A DNA stretch of 64,000 bases. It comes from Cryptomeria japonica (taxonomy: Eukaryota; Streptophyta; Pinopsida; Cupressales; Cupressaceae). The position numbers and the translations under genes are program-made. Under the pieces are notes generated by a model. It was not told the origin of the DNA. It searched no databases and was given only the letters and a program-made list of their open reading frames with translations. Each line of letters starts with the position of its first letter. The stretch's first letter is position 1. The stretch is taken from the NCBI RefSeq assembly GCF_030272615.1, contig NC_081409.1, forward strand, positions 532,432,291 to 532,496,290. The letters run 5' to 3'. Shown here one piece after another: positions 34,597-47,054 of this stretch.

Positions 34597-34760
34597 ATCT
34601 CCCCCTTTGGCATTGATGGTAAAACCAATTGATTTGACTTAATTGATTCAGATTCAGATTGCTGAAATGCTGAAATGGTCTCCCCCTGTCACTAGTCTTC
34701 TCCCCCATACATTAGTCTTTTCCCCTTTTCTTCAGTCTTCTCCCCCTTTGACAACAATTC
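34597..34760 (-). other. Copia-4 polypurine tract and extra purine blocks
   Basis: The true tract CCAAAGGGGGAGAT abuts the 3' LTR (plus 34597-34610). Further G-rich blocks on the same strand lie at about 34680, 34701, 34720 and 34739 (AGGGGGAGAC, GGGGGAGAAG, AAGGGGAAAAG, AAAGGGGGAGAAG as read on the minus strand). Confidence 0.65.
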
Positions 34761-34979
34761 CAAAAAGTAAAGAACTAAAACATGATTTCTTCCTATATGA
34801 AGTGATTTCCTACTATTATGTGTCATCTTAGTCTCGGTCAGAGCATTTTGTCTTCAATTCCTATTCCCTGTATATGTTTCCTACACACCTTTAGGAAACA
34901 TCCTAAAGTGTGTAAATCAGCATCAACTCCTAAAAGATATTCTGTAGAGTCATCGAATTGATGCTTTCACTGAACTCAG

Positions 34980-37900
34980 TCAGTGAATGGAAGATAGGGG
35001 TAGGACCCCTAACTTACTTCTGAGATACTCAAAAGTGTCCCTTGGCAGTGGCTTGGTAAAGATATCTGCTATTTGTTCCTTTGTGCTAACATACTCCAAC
35101 ACCACTTTCTTCTCTTGAACTTCTTCTCTAAGATAATGATATTTGATAGAGATGTGCTTTATCTTAGAGTGCATAATAGGATTGTTTGAAATGTTAATGG
35201 CACTAGTATTGTCACAGAATATAGTTACTGGCTCGGTAACTTTCTCATTTATACCATCCAATAGTTGTTTGATCCATGCTATTTTGGTACAATTCAATGC
35301 TGCAGCAACGTATTCAGCTTCTGTTGTTGACTATGAAACACATCCTTGTTTCTTGCTAAGCCAACTCACTAGTCTTTCTCCTAAAAAGAAAGCTCCTCCA
35401 CTTGTGTTTTTTCTGTCATCAATGTTGCCTGCCCAATCAGCATCAGTATAAACTTTTAAATCAAAAACATTTCATTTCTGATATACTAAGCCATAATCCT
35501 CAGTGCCTTTCAAGTATCTAAAAATTCTCTTGATTGCTGTCATGTGTGTTTCCTTGGGATCTGCAGAGAATGTTTCAACTATACCTACTACATGTGCTAT
35601 ATCTGGCCTATTGTGAACAACATATTATATCTTTCCAATCATGGATCGGTAAAGTGTCTCATCAATAGATGTAGATTCATCATTCTTTGATAGTTTATAG
35701 TTGGTAGTCATAGGAGTACTTACTGGTTTTGAATCCTCCATTCCAAATTTCTTCAAGATTTCCTTTATGTACTTGGATTGAGTAATGAAAATCCCATCTT
35801 TCATTTGCAGTATTTGTAAACCTATAAAATACTTTATCTCACCGATTAATGACATCTCAAATTCTTTGCTCATTTCATTTCCAAAGTTCTTACATAAAGA
35901 GTCATTTCCACAAAAGATAATATCATCAACAAATATGGCTGAGATCAGTATTCCATTTTCATCATTCTTCATGTACATATTGTTGTTTTCACTTGTTCTT
36001 ATAAAACCAATCTTGATTAAATAAGAGTGAAATCTTTCATACCATGCTCTAGGTGCTTGTTTTAGACCATATAAATCTTTGTTCAATTTACATACCTGAT
36101 CTTTATTCTTGTCTTCAACAAATCCTTCAGGTTGTTCAATAAAAACTTCTTCTTCTAATATACCATTCAGAAATGTAGATTTGACATCCATTTGATATAC
36201 CTTGAAATTATTGTAAGCAGCATATGCCAACAATGTTCTTACTCCTTCAAGTCTTGCCACAGGTGCAAAAGTCTCACCATAATCAATTCCTTCTTCTTGG
36301 GCATAACCTTTGCAAACTAGTCTTGCTTTATTTCGAATGACCTCACCTTTTTCATTCAGCTTGTTTCTAAAAATCCACTTTGTACTGATTACATTTTTGT
36401 CCTTCGGTCTTGGGACTAGTGTCCATGTGTCATTCTTCTTGATTTGATCAATCTCTTCTGTCATAACATTTATCCAATGTTCACTGTTAAATGCTTCTTT
36501 CACTATCCTCGGTTCAAATTCAGATATCAGACATGTGTTCTGTCTCAGTTTGTTCCTTGTCATCACTGGATCATCCTTATCTCCTATAATCTGGCTTGAT
36601 GCATGATTTCTTCTAACATACTTGGCTAATACAAGCTCAATAGGCTCTGTATGATCTTCTTCATCACTCAGTAACTGGATATTCTCTTCATTTTCTTCAA
36701 TTGTTCTCTCGATAAGACTTGTCAATTGAACATAGACAAATCCTTCATAATCTTCTGGTTCCTTGGAGTTTCCTTCATCATTTCTTTCTGCAAATTCATC
36801 AATTTTCACATTTGCACTTTCTAATATTTTGTTAGATGATTTGATCAGACATTTAAATGCTTTACTTCTAGAAGAATAACCAAGAAATGTTCCTTCTTCA
36901 CTTTTCTGATCAAACTTGCCATTTCTATCATCTTTGTGAACATAGCATCTACTTCCAAAGATTTTAAAATAACTTACATTAGGTTTCTTGTCATACCAGA
37001 TCTCATATGGTGTCTTCAAAGTTCCTTTCTTCAGTTGTACTCGATTCAGGGTGTAAACTGTTGTGCTTATTGCTTCTCTCCAAAATGTTTGTGGCACTTT
37101 CTTTTTAATCATCAGGGTTCTGGCACAATCCACAATAGATCTATTTCTTCTCTCAGCAATTCCATTTTGTTGTGGAGTTCTTGGTGCAGAGACTTATCTT
37201 TTTATACCATGATCATTGCAGAATAAGTTGAACTCATCAGATGTGAACTCTCCTCCTCTATCTAATCTAAGACATTTAAGTTGTCTTCCTATTTCATTTT
37301 CAACTCTTGCCTTGTACCATTTAAACATTTGAAAAGCTTCTGATTTTTATTTTAAAAACATAACTGACATCATCCTTGAGTAATCATCCACAAATAATAT
37401 GATATATTTATCACCATAATAACTTTGAACTTTCATAGGACCACAAAGATCAGTGTGCACAAGATCTAAAATTCCCTTAGAAGTGTAGGACTTACTTGTA
37501 AAGCTTGATCTTGTCATTTTACCCATCTAGCATCCTTGGCACATAGCATTCTTAGGTTTTTCAGGACTTGGTAGAGCTTTTACTCGGTGCTTCTTGCTTA
37601 TTTTGATCAGATTATCAGAATTTACATGACAAAACCTTTTATGCCATAACCAGGTATCATCTATCTTTGCATATAGACACTTATTCCGAGTTGAGTCAAG
37701 GTGAAATGTGTTACCTTTTATTTGTGTCCTGGTAGCAGCTAACTTTCCATGCTTGTCATGAACTTTGACAATTCCTTTCTAAAATTCTATTCGGTATCCT
37801 GTATTGTTTAGCTGTGCTACACTCAACAAATTGTATTTCAAACCTTCAACCCAATAAACATCATTGCATTTTGCATTGTCAAGAAGTGTTATAGATCCTT

Positions 37901-39164
37901 TACCTTTTACCGAACATGGCGCATCATTACCAAATCTTACATAGCCTCCATCATAATCTTCTAATATAACAAACTTGTGTTTATCACCTATCATATGATG
38001 TGAGCATCCACTATCTATGATCCAAGAATCATTATTATTTATGTGAGATATTAGGGATTTTTCTTCATACCTTTCTTCATATGATCCATCTTTGATAGCC
38101 ACATAAACTACTTCCTCTATATCAGTTTCATCTGATTTATCATCATTGTATTCCTCATCGGCTATTAAGCATGACTTTCTATCTCTTCTTCTAAAGTCTC
38201 GGTGTCCTCTGTAGTGATTATCTTTCTATCTGTCATCTCGGTAATCTCTCTTTTCAGTAGAATCTTTGTCAGAATAGTTAGAAGCCATATGTCCTATCTT
38301 ATCACAATTGAAACATTTCAAAGGTAGTTTTCCTTTATACTTACCTTTGCCTCTCGGTAACCTTCTGGCTAATAGTGCTTCAAACTCTTCTTGTTTTCTG
38401 ATTTCCTCATATAGTTTGTGCACTTTTTCCATGTTCTTGTGAAATCTCTCACTTGCTCCACTGTGATCCCCTTCAGTGTACTTACTCATTCTATCATTGT
38501 AATCATCAGATTCACCAATATGAAAAGAACTAAATGCAGACTCAACTTTATTTACTGATGACCCACTATTATAAAAGTTACTTAACTCAAATGCATGTAG
38601 CTTACCAATAGTAGCATCTAAAGAAATTGGCATATTGGGTATAGACCTTAATTCATTGATTGCAGAGACTCGGATTGCATAAGATGGTAGAAGGGTTCTT
38701 AACAACTTACTTGTTATATCCTTTTCTTCAATAGTTCCACCTGCTCCTTTGATTTGATTGACAATATCCTTTAGTCATTTATTGTACTGGGTTATGTTCT
38801 CACCTTCATTCATCCTCATAGATTCAAGTTGTCCTCTTAGACTATCCACATTTTCTCTTTGAACATGTTCATCTCCACCATACATAGATATGAGCTTGTC
38901 CCACATTGCCTTTGCATCATTGCAGCCTTCTAGATCATTAAACTCTGAGTCGGTCAATGCAGATGTTATTTCAATCATTGCTTGGATATGTTCTTTCTTT
39001 GCCTTTATCTCTTCCATTGTTAATGGATAGGTGCTCGGTGTAATGAAATCATTCTCTAGATATAATACATCATATTCTCCAACTCTTGATAGGTGCAGCT
39101 TCATCCTTTTCTACCATGTAGAGAAACTTGACTTGTTCAGCTTCGGTGCATCCCTCTTGTACAT
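34980..39164 (-). pseudogene. gag-pol: Copia-4 gag-pol polyprotein, one frame with nonsense codons
   Basis: ATG at 39164 to stop at 34980: 1395 codons all in one frame, with about ten nonsense codons and no frameshift that I can see. Order is Gag (1-300), CCHC knuckle at about 284-297 (CFNCDKIGHMASNY, last Cys now Tyr), protease with WIIDSGCSHHM (Asp about 384, intact DSG), integrase (HKRFCHVN ... CQGC, then the catalytic core with DLVHTDLCGP, DDYSRM and LRLDRGGEF), RT (about 890-1140, FVDDIIF at about 1078) and RNase H to the C-terminus (IFTKPLPRDTFEYLR). Integrase before RT defines Copia. Many stops fit C-to-T or G-to-A changes (for example CAG or TGG to TAG). It is longer and better preserved than the other pol copies here, but it cannot make a full protein. 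Confidence 0.92.
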
Positions 39165-39214
39165 CTTTGGATGATTGCCTCAAGTACCTTTAAACTTTTC
39201 TTTTGGAGTCCAAA

Positions 39215-39226
39215 GCTTTGATACCA
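39215..39226 (-). other. Copia-4 primer-binding site
   Basis: TGGTATCAAAGC on the minus strand, two bases after the 5' LTR end. One mismatch from the initiator-Met tRNA type TGGTATCAGAGC. Confidence 0.85.
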
Positions 39227-39228
39227 AT

Positions 39229-40756
39229 TGATAGTTCTAATACTTAATGTTAAGTACACATGCCAAGCTAACAAGATGAGAGGGGGGGTGAATCATACAA
39301 ACTTAATCTTCCATAAAAACAACAGATTCAACCTCGGTAACATATACTTCAGTAATATAACCAAAACTGCTAAACATGCAAACTCATAAGCATATAAACA
39401 TCATAACACTCATAACACCAGATTTAAAGTGGAAACCCAAATAGGGAAAAACCACTGTGGGATTTTGGACCCACTAAGAAATATACTCTTCTAGAGTATG
39501 CTTGGTTAAAAGCAAATCATGTTAAAGATTACAAACACATTGCTAGATGTGACCCGGTTAAGGGATTTCCCTCAGATCTATTAGGATCTTCACCTTGTTA
39601 GAAGTGACCTTGTTAAAGGATTTTAAACACTCAATCAGAATGTCACCTTAATAGAGGGTTTTATAAATAAGACTGTTAAGTCCACTCGGTTAAGAGATTT
39701 TCTATCACTTTACAAAATAACAGTAATAAAAATCTATCTGCAACTTCACATCTAAAAATGCTAAAGTAGATTCTTATTTTCTCAATACAATCTAGTCATA
39801 GGACTTATCTTGTCCATCTGTTGGGCTCTATACTCTATTATTCAAACAAGTCTTCAAGCTTCTATGCTCGGTAATCACTATGTAGCACCCCTGTGCATAC
39901 ACTTGCCCGCATACATTGTTTATCAACAGTTCCTTATTTATAAACAATTTGCCAACCGCTTAATCTCCTTGATCACATATCCCATGATCAATCATCACCA
40001 TCAGATCTTCAAACTTGACCAGGTTCAATGTATCCTTCAATCTAAAAATGTTTTACCCCACCTTGGAACTTGCATACATTTCTTGGAACTTGTGTTAGGG
40101 TATTGCGGTTCAATCTAAGCTGTAGATCTTCCTGCCAATTTTCCTTTGCCATAGATCCTTAACAGCCTTTATACATGTTGTAACAATCATTTAATCATAA
40201 CCATCTCATCAACTTCCTTCATTAAATAATGCTTTTATTCATTCAATGCATTATGTTATTACTCAGTTGCAACTCAGTAAATACTAAACTTCACTCGGTA
40301 GACATTCTGCCTTCATTAACCGATAGCGATAACCTTAGGGTTTACTGACTAGGTTCTTTGCTCAGTAATATAGTATAGTATTAACCTTACAATCAACAAC
40401 ATATGTAGGATATCAAAATAATCTAAACATCATGATCTCATCATTGTCTAACTCGGTAATAGTTGCCCATTGAATAACTTATTCCTCCCCTTATTCATCA
40501 CATTCTTTCTATGTCTTTTACCGACATCTTTATACTCACCAAATCATACTTCTTAAGATATGGCAACATCATACTGAATTAGAAAATCAATTTCTTGACA
40601 TCAATGACAAAATAATAATATTAAGACAATAAACATCCTTTAGCAGTTATATCCATAATCGTCAACAACCTTCTCAATATCCTAATTGAAATGCCAACAA
40701 TTTCTCATTGTAATTGGAATGCCAACAATCTCCCTTTGTCTGTTATACTACCAACA
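39229..40756 (-). repeat. Copia-4 5' LTR with 29-bp outer extension
   Basis: The first 1499 bp (39229-40727) match the 3' LTR end to end. A further 29 bp (40728-40756) have no counterpart in the 3' LTR. Read on the minus strand they start TGTTGGTAGTATAACAGA and end CAAAGGGAGAT, directly before the usual LTR start TGTTGGCATTCC. The target duplication GTGTT lies outside this extension, so the 29 bp were integrated with the element. Confidence 0.9.
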
Positions 40757-40761
40757 GTGTT

Positions 40762-42635
40762 ATCACAGAAACTTCTTACCGATTATGATATTTTCAACTT
40801 AAAACTTTCTAGAATGTTTTTCATGCAGATTTCTTGGGTACAATTCATATACACTGCAACATATTCAACTTCAATTGTTGACTATGATATGTAAATCTGC
40901 TTCTTGCTAATCCAAGATACAAGCCTTCCTCCAAGAAAGAATGCACCTCCAGTTGTACTCTTCCTGTCATCAACATTTCCTGCCTAGTCTGCATCTGTAT
41001 ATAATTTCAAATCAAATTTACCTGCATATGGATACCATAATCCATAATCAATAGTACCTTTCAAATATCTGAATATCCTTTTATTTGGTACCATGTGTGT
41101 CTCCTTCGGGTTCTTCTGAAATCTGGCAACTAATCCAATTGCATGAGCAATATCTGGTTTGCTATGAACAACATAATGCAGTTTCCCTATCATAGACCTA
41201 TACTCCTTTTCATCCACGAATGCAACATCCTCCTCCTTAGACAGTTTACAACCTGTAACTATTGGTGTCCCAACTGGTTTAAAGTCTCCCATTCCAAAGT
41301 CTTCAATACTTCTTTCACATATTTGGACTATGTGATAAAGATACCATTCTTCATTTTTTGAATTTGCAAACCTATGAAAAATGTTATCTCTCCTACCAAA
41401 GACATCTCAAATTCACTTTTCATCTCATTTGCAAAGTCATCACTCATGTCATCATTGCCTCCAAAAATGATATCATTCACAAATACCTCACTAACCAGTA
41501 TCTTATCTCCTTCAGTCTTGAGATATATATTGTTGTATTCACTGGTTCTCTGAAATCCTATCTTCACCAAGTTTGAATGTAGTCTTTCATATCATGCTCT
41601 TGGTGCTTTCTTTAGTCCATATAGTGCCTTATGTAGTTTACACACCATATCCTTTATTTTAGTCGAAGCATAACCATCTAGTTGTTCAATGTAGACTTCC
41701 TCTTCTAGTATTCTATTTATAAATGTTAACTTCACATCCATCTGATATACTTTGAATCCTCTATATGCTGCAAATGAAAGTAGAGTCCTAACACCTTCCA
41801 ATCTAGCAACTGGTACAAATGTCTCACCATAGTCTTCTCCTTCTTCCTCTACATAACCTTTGCATACTAGTTTGGATTTGTTTCTCACTACTACTCTATC
41901 TTCATTCATTTTATTTTTGAATACCCATTTAGTACCTATTACATTTTTGTTCACCAATCTGGGTACTAGGGTCCATGTATTGTTCTTCTCAATCGGGTCA
42001 AGCTCTTCTTCCATAGCCTTGATCTAGGGATCATCTCTAAAAGTTTCCTTTGTTGTTCTAGGCTCAATAGTGGAGATCATACAAGAATTCTCTCTTATTC
42101 TACTTTTGGTTAACACACCAACATATTTATCTCCAATAATCTAATCAGGATTATGATTGAGTCTTACATACCTTGGAATAACATGATCATGATCTTCAAG
42201 TTCTTCTTCCTCAATATCTTCATCTTCTGCAGAATCTACCTATTCCGATTGAACTGGTGCCGCAACATCCATTTCACCAACTTCTGGCTTCACCGGTTCT
42301 AGTTCCAAAATTAGAATGTAAGGTTCATCTTCCTTCTTCTCCTCACTGGTTTCTCTTGTATCTTCAGGACACTCATCCACATGGACATTAGTACTTTCAA
42401 TGATCTTCTTTGTCCAGTTGTTGTAACATTTATAGGTTTTGTTCTTAGCGGAGTAACCAAGAAATATGCCTTCATCACTCTTAGCATAAAACTTACCAGC
42501 ATAGTCACCTCTCTTGATAAAACATTTATTGCCAAAAATATTAAAGTAACTGACATTAGGTGATCTACCATACCAGTATTCATAAGGATTTTTATCCTTA
42601 CCTCTTTTAACCAATATCTGGTTCATAGTGTAGAT
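40762..42635 (-). pseudogene. pol: Copia-3 pol: integrase end, RT and RNase H
   Basis: Read leftward from 42635, where element D cuts the gene in TMNQILVKRG near the integrase C-terminus. Next come FNIFGNKCFIKRGDYAGK, a Glu-rich linker (42240-42626), RT (41592-42014: [20 protein letters not shown] and YQMDVKLTF; 41328-41570: EVFVNDIIFGGN, where the RT YVDD box reads FVND, likely inactive) and the start of RNase H (40984-41292, RSMIGKLHYVVHSKPDIAH). It is in one frame to 41328, then shifts; stops include one after LYTDAD. It breaks at 40761 where Copia-4 inserted and finishes at 32500-33097. Gag, protease and the integrase core must lie beyond element D, outside the window. Old, dead copy. Confidence 0.88.
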
Positions 42636-42848
42636 TGTAGTGCCCCTACCCTAGTCAGATTTGCAAAACCGGTTTGACCTTGGTTGATTTCCTATGTGAC
42701 ATTCTTGAATGGTTGATTTACCGTGATGTAATGTTGTAGATTAGATAATATGAATATTGTGTGTACCTATTATTGTGCTTTCGCATAGATTCATGTGTAA
42801 GTTTAATTGTTTCCCTAATTCTTGTTATAAATCTTGAGCTAACGCCTT

Positions 42849-42854
<6 letters not shown>

Positions 42855-42886
<32 letters not shown>
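42855..42886. repeat. (AT)16 microsatellite, element D 5' LTR
   Basis: 32 bp of pure AT. The same site in the 3' LTR is 130 bp long (61843-61972). Confidence 0.95.
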
Positions 42887-42888
<2 letters not shown>

Positions 42889-43128
42889 TTGTGTGACCCA
42901 TGGTTGCAGGAGATTGTAGGTACAGTACCACCTAGGTGTGACATTCGTCTCCATCAGGATTCACTGAGTTGAGTATACCTCTTTCATCCTTAGAATTTGG
43001 ATTAGGTGGTCGTAAAACCCTCGTCTTGCCTTAGTCATGCTCAAGTGAGTGTCGTGTGTGGTCTGTCGGTTTCCCTTTTTGTTTGGGTTTGCGTGCCTTG
43101 CGTGTGGTAAAATGGAGTATTTTATCCT

Positions 43129-43380
43129 AAGTATTTAAGTCAATTTAATGTGTTCATTTACACATTGGTAATTGAGAAATTTAAAATAAATAAGTTTCTT
43201 TTATGTGATTAATCATTAATTAAAAAGATCGATTTATGTATGTTTGTAGCAAGTTTAAGTATTTAATTTGATTTAATGTGTTCATTTACACATTTGTAAC
43301 TGAGGAATTAAAATATATAGGTTTCTTTTATGTGATTAATCATTAATTAAAAAGATCGCTTTATTTATGTTTGTAGCGAG
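43129..43380 (+). repeat. 127-bp tandem duplication in element D LTR
   Basis: Two units starting AAGTATTTAA at 43129 and 43256, each containing TTTAATGTGTTCATTTACAC and GATTAATCATTAATTAAAAA. Both units occur in the 3' LTR too (about 62254 onward), so the duplication is older than this insertion. Confidence 0.85.
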
Positions 43381-44439
43381 TTTAATTTAATGGTTAATTT
43401 TAAATAACAAATTTAACTAGTTTATGCATTTTAAAAAGGAAAGATTTAAAGTTATTTGAAATAGAAATAATTTAATCTCTTTTGCATTTTGGAAAAGAAA
43501 GGTTAATTTTACTTATTTAGGAAAATCAATTTTTATTAGAAAAGCAAGTTTAATTTATATGTATATTTGATATAGTGTGAAAGATTGATTTTGGGAATTA
43601 ATTTAATTAAAATATTTTATCCTCATCAATATTGTGAAATATAAATGTTAGCTTAGTTAATATTGAGAAAATTAAAATTAAATGAAAGAGAAGCATTTTA
43701 ATTTTAATTAGAAAAGCAAGTTATATTATTTGAATAGTTGAAAAGAATGATTATTTTCATTTTTTATTTAAAAAGTGCTTAAATTTGAAATTAGAAAAAT
43801 TAGGTCAAAATTTTCATTCTTTTAACCTAGGTTAAAAAATATTTTGTTGGTTGTTGATTTTTTTTTGGAAAAAGGAAATATATTTTTGGATGGAGAAATT
43901 GGGGATTTTGGAAGGATGGATTTTTCTATAGCTGCAAGTTGGGCTCGTCTTCAAAATCTTGCTAGGAATGTGAAATGAGGTACGATTCGAATGCATCTTT
44001 TGATTTCTTGGGATATTGGGTTTTGTCTCTTCAAAAAATGGTTGTTCTTGAAAATTTATTGCTGTAAACCTCCATGAATGCTCTTTAAAATTTAAGTTTT
44101 AGTTTTGTCAATATTGGTGTTGTTGGGTCAAGATTGTTTAAATGGTTTTGTGGTTGAGCAAATCTTGCCTATCTGAAGGTTTTTGAGTATTCAGAAAATC
44201 ATGGTCTTGCTGGGAAAATTTTCTCTTATTGTTGTTTTTTTGAACAATCTAGAAAAATGAAATAAAATGTAAACAACAGTATTGAAGCTGTGAATGAAGG
44301 AAATGGAGGTTTAAATTTTTGAAATATCATTTATTTCTATTCAACAAAAAAAATTAAATCGAAATTGTAAAACAAAAAGGGGGAGGAAAAAAAAAAAGCC
44401 AAAAATTTGGGGTTTTGGAGGGGGGAGAGCCGAAGCTCA

Positions 44440-44740
44440 ACCCACACCACTCCCCTTTCCATCCCCCATAGAGCCACAGAGCCCCTGCGTCCTCCATGTG
44501 GAGGTAGAGGGGCTGCGTCCACGTGAGTGGCCGCAGCTACCATGCTCCACAAGGTGGAGGCCAAAGGGTCTGCGACCCCCACAGCGGCCGCAGAGACCCT
44601 GGCTCCACTGTGTGGGGGCCGAGGGACTATGTCCACTGTGGTGGCCACAAGCCCGATGGCTAGGGCACAACCACCCCCACTCTCATGGATGGGAGGTGGG
44701 CCCGCGGCTAACCTAGGGTTTGTCGCCCTCCACTAAATTT
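44440..44740 (+). repeat. GC-rich island with 56-58-bp units, element D 5' LTR
   Basis: Three units beginning GTGGAGG or GTGGGGG at 44498, 44554 and 44612. CpG-rich against an AT-rich background. Short ORFs in several frames are a by-product of GC content and stop scarcity. It ends with AACCTAGGGTTTGTCGCCC, which contains a telo-box-like TAGGGTTT. Confidence 0.85.
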
Positions 44741-46159
44741 TAAATTAATTAATTTTTTTTATTTTTAACAAAAAAATATATAAATATATTAAATTTTAAG
44801 TTAATATATTTTATTAATATTAAACTTTAATTAATGTATATTATTATTATGTATTAATTATTAATTATGGATTAATGTATATTTTTAGATATATATTAAT
44901 TTAGATAATTTATATATTAATATATAATATTAATTATATATTAATTATTGGTCCCCTTATAGCGTATATTCCCATTGAATAAATAATTGTTGTTCAGTTG
45001 TTAATTTTTATTAAGTTAGGTATATATTGAGATATATATGTGCTATTTAATATTTTCGGATGGTGAGATTGTTTTAAATATATGCAAGGGGATTTTATTT
45101 CATTAGGACGAGGTTTCCCATTTCTTTATTCCTTTTAATGTATATTTCCTTTTTTGTAAAGGGTAAATTTGTGTTGCTATAAAAGGGGACTAGAGTATTG
45201 TTCCAAACCAGTATGTCAAAGATGTTTATCTAAGGATTAAATAACATATTTAGATGATTAATGCTTTCCATTCATGTGAACTTGGTTGAAAAAAAAACTG
45301 GTAGGGATGTATTTATGTTATGTCTTGATGCATATGAACGTAGTGAGTAGAGAACCAAGAATGACCTGGACGTGGATGAGGTAGAAAACTGAAAACAACT
45401 TAGATCATTTAGAAAACTTGATCAACCTTTAAATGTTTAAATCAATATGGCAAAAGATTGTACTTTTTTTGGTTGTTGTTGTCGCAGGTTCTAATTGTTG
45501 TATTCGCTTTTGTTTAAAGTAATGGCAAGACCTAGATATGTTTGTTTGGACCCTATCATCTGGTTGTTTTGTGGTTGGCCATAGTTGGTCAGGCTCCTAG
45601 TTAGAGTATCATCGAGCAATGGACCTTTGTATCAGCTTTCAATATGCTCAGTTGGATTCGTTTCTATGTAGGGATCATTTAGGATTTATTGACAGAAGTC
45701 GTCGTTTGTATATTGGTTATGCTTGCCTATAAGGTGGGAATGTAAATGACGTGAACCCTATGTAACTATAACTTAATTAATTATCAGAGGGGTCTTGCAG
45801 TTGAGCAGACCTGGAGATGTAGCCCTCTAGGGGTGAACTCCGATATCATTTTGGTGTTATGCGATACTTTTGTTCTTGTGTTTCATGGTTAGTGTTAGCA
45901 TATATGGATGACAATTTGACAGAATGTATAAGTGGGTTAGATGAGAATTATCATAATGCATGTATGTAGTCGTCTTTTAAATGCAATAAATGGATCATGA
46001 AGGAATGTACTCTAGTAATTTTAATGAAAATAGGTATGCATGAAAGGACCTCATTAGTTATGATGATATTATAGAGCGTTTGGAACAAGATGCATGGTAT
46101 GGGTTTTAATGTATAATTGAACATAATGAATGGATAACAATTATTGGATGAACTCGTCA

Positions 46160-46730
46160 TATTACCTAAATTGTAATTCTAATGGATGAACTTCATTTAG
46201 TTATTTACATTTTAATCTTAATAAATGAACTTCATCATAAAAGCTATATTTTAACTAAATTGGCTGAACTCAATTAGTCATTTACATTTTACTCCTAATA
46301 AATGAACTTCATCATATTAGCTTCTTTCTAACTATAATGGATGTACTCATCAAGCTATCTATATTTTAACCCTAATGGATGAACTTCATTATGCTATTTA
46401 CATTTCAACCTTAATAAATTAACTTCATCTTAGTAACTACATTCTAACTATAATGGATGAACTCAATTGATTATCTACATTTTAACCTTAGTAAATGAAC
46501 TTCATCTCAATAGCTACACTCTAACTATAATGGATGAACTCAATTGCTTATTTACATTTTAACCTTAATAAATGAGCTTCGTTATGTTAGCTATATTGTA
46601 ATTAAAATGGATGGACTCACCAAGTTAACCATATTTTAACCTTAATGGATGAATTTACATGTTATCTATATTATAACTTCTATGGGTAAATTTCCTCATG
46701 TTAGCCTCATCTTCAACCATATTAGATGAA
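46160..46730 (+). repeat. Minisatellite near the end of element D 5' LTR
   Basis: About ten diverged units near 48-50 bp, alternating two types (AATGGATGAACTCAATTAG and AATAAATGAACTTCATCAT), so the better-kept period is about 96-100 bp. Non-coding. Confidence 0.82.
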
Positions 46731-47033
46731 CGCTTCCAAATTTCAATAATGTTAATTCATTGAACAAATTATATCCATGTTTCAAGTAATAGCATGTAAT
46801 TAAGATATTCTGCTTAATTGGATCAAATGTTGCGAGTTGAGTTAGGTGTTAAGTTACATAATCACGTTGGGAAACTCGTTAGGATCTTTAGTCTTCCATT
46901 GTATTATATAAGCGTTAGATAACTCCAACATTTCTTAAAGTTGTGTATTAAAGTTTAAAATATATATATATTTGCACTCCATTTCAATGTTTTAGCTTTA
47001 ACCCTTCGGGGTTTCCTGGTGGGGCATTACACT

Positions 47034-47047
47034 TGATATTAGAGCCC
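47034..47047 (+). other. Element D primer-binding site
   Basis: TGATATTAGAGCCC, two bases after the LTR end. Two transitions from TGGTATCAGAGCCC, the initiator-Met tRNA type. Confidence 0.8.
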
Positions 47048-47054
47048 ATGTTGC

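Larger units (their letters stand above)
33098..40756 (-). mobile_element. Copia-4: complete Ty1/Copia element, minus strand
   Basis: Flanked by a perfect GTGTT duplication (33093-33097 and 40757-40761) within the Copia-3 RNase H gene. 3' LTR 33098-34596, 5' LTR 39229-40756, PBS at 39215-39226, gag-pol in one frame at 34980-39164, polypurine tract at the inner edge of the 3' LTR. By eye the LTRs differ at about 8 of the first 240 bases, so insertion is fairly recent for this window. Confidence 0.95.
42636..47031 (+). repeat. Element D 5' LTR
   Basis: 4396 bp, no gene. In order: (AT)16 at 42855-42886, a 127-bp tandem duplication (43129-43380), AT-rich sequence, a GC-rich island (44440-44740), very AT-rich sequence to 45000, mixed sequence, and a minisatellite (46160-46730). 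The first 2.3 kb align with the 3' LTR at 61653-64000. Confidence 0.87.

Noticed and set aside
44337-44736. Several overlapping ORFs on both strands in the GC island of D, also at 63484-63859
   Set aside because: Stops are rare in GC-rich tandem repeats. Frames occur on both strands and mirror the repeat unit, with no known domain.
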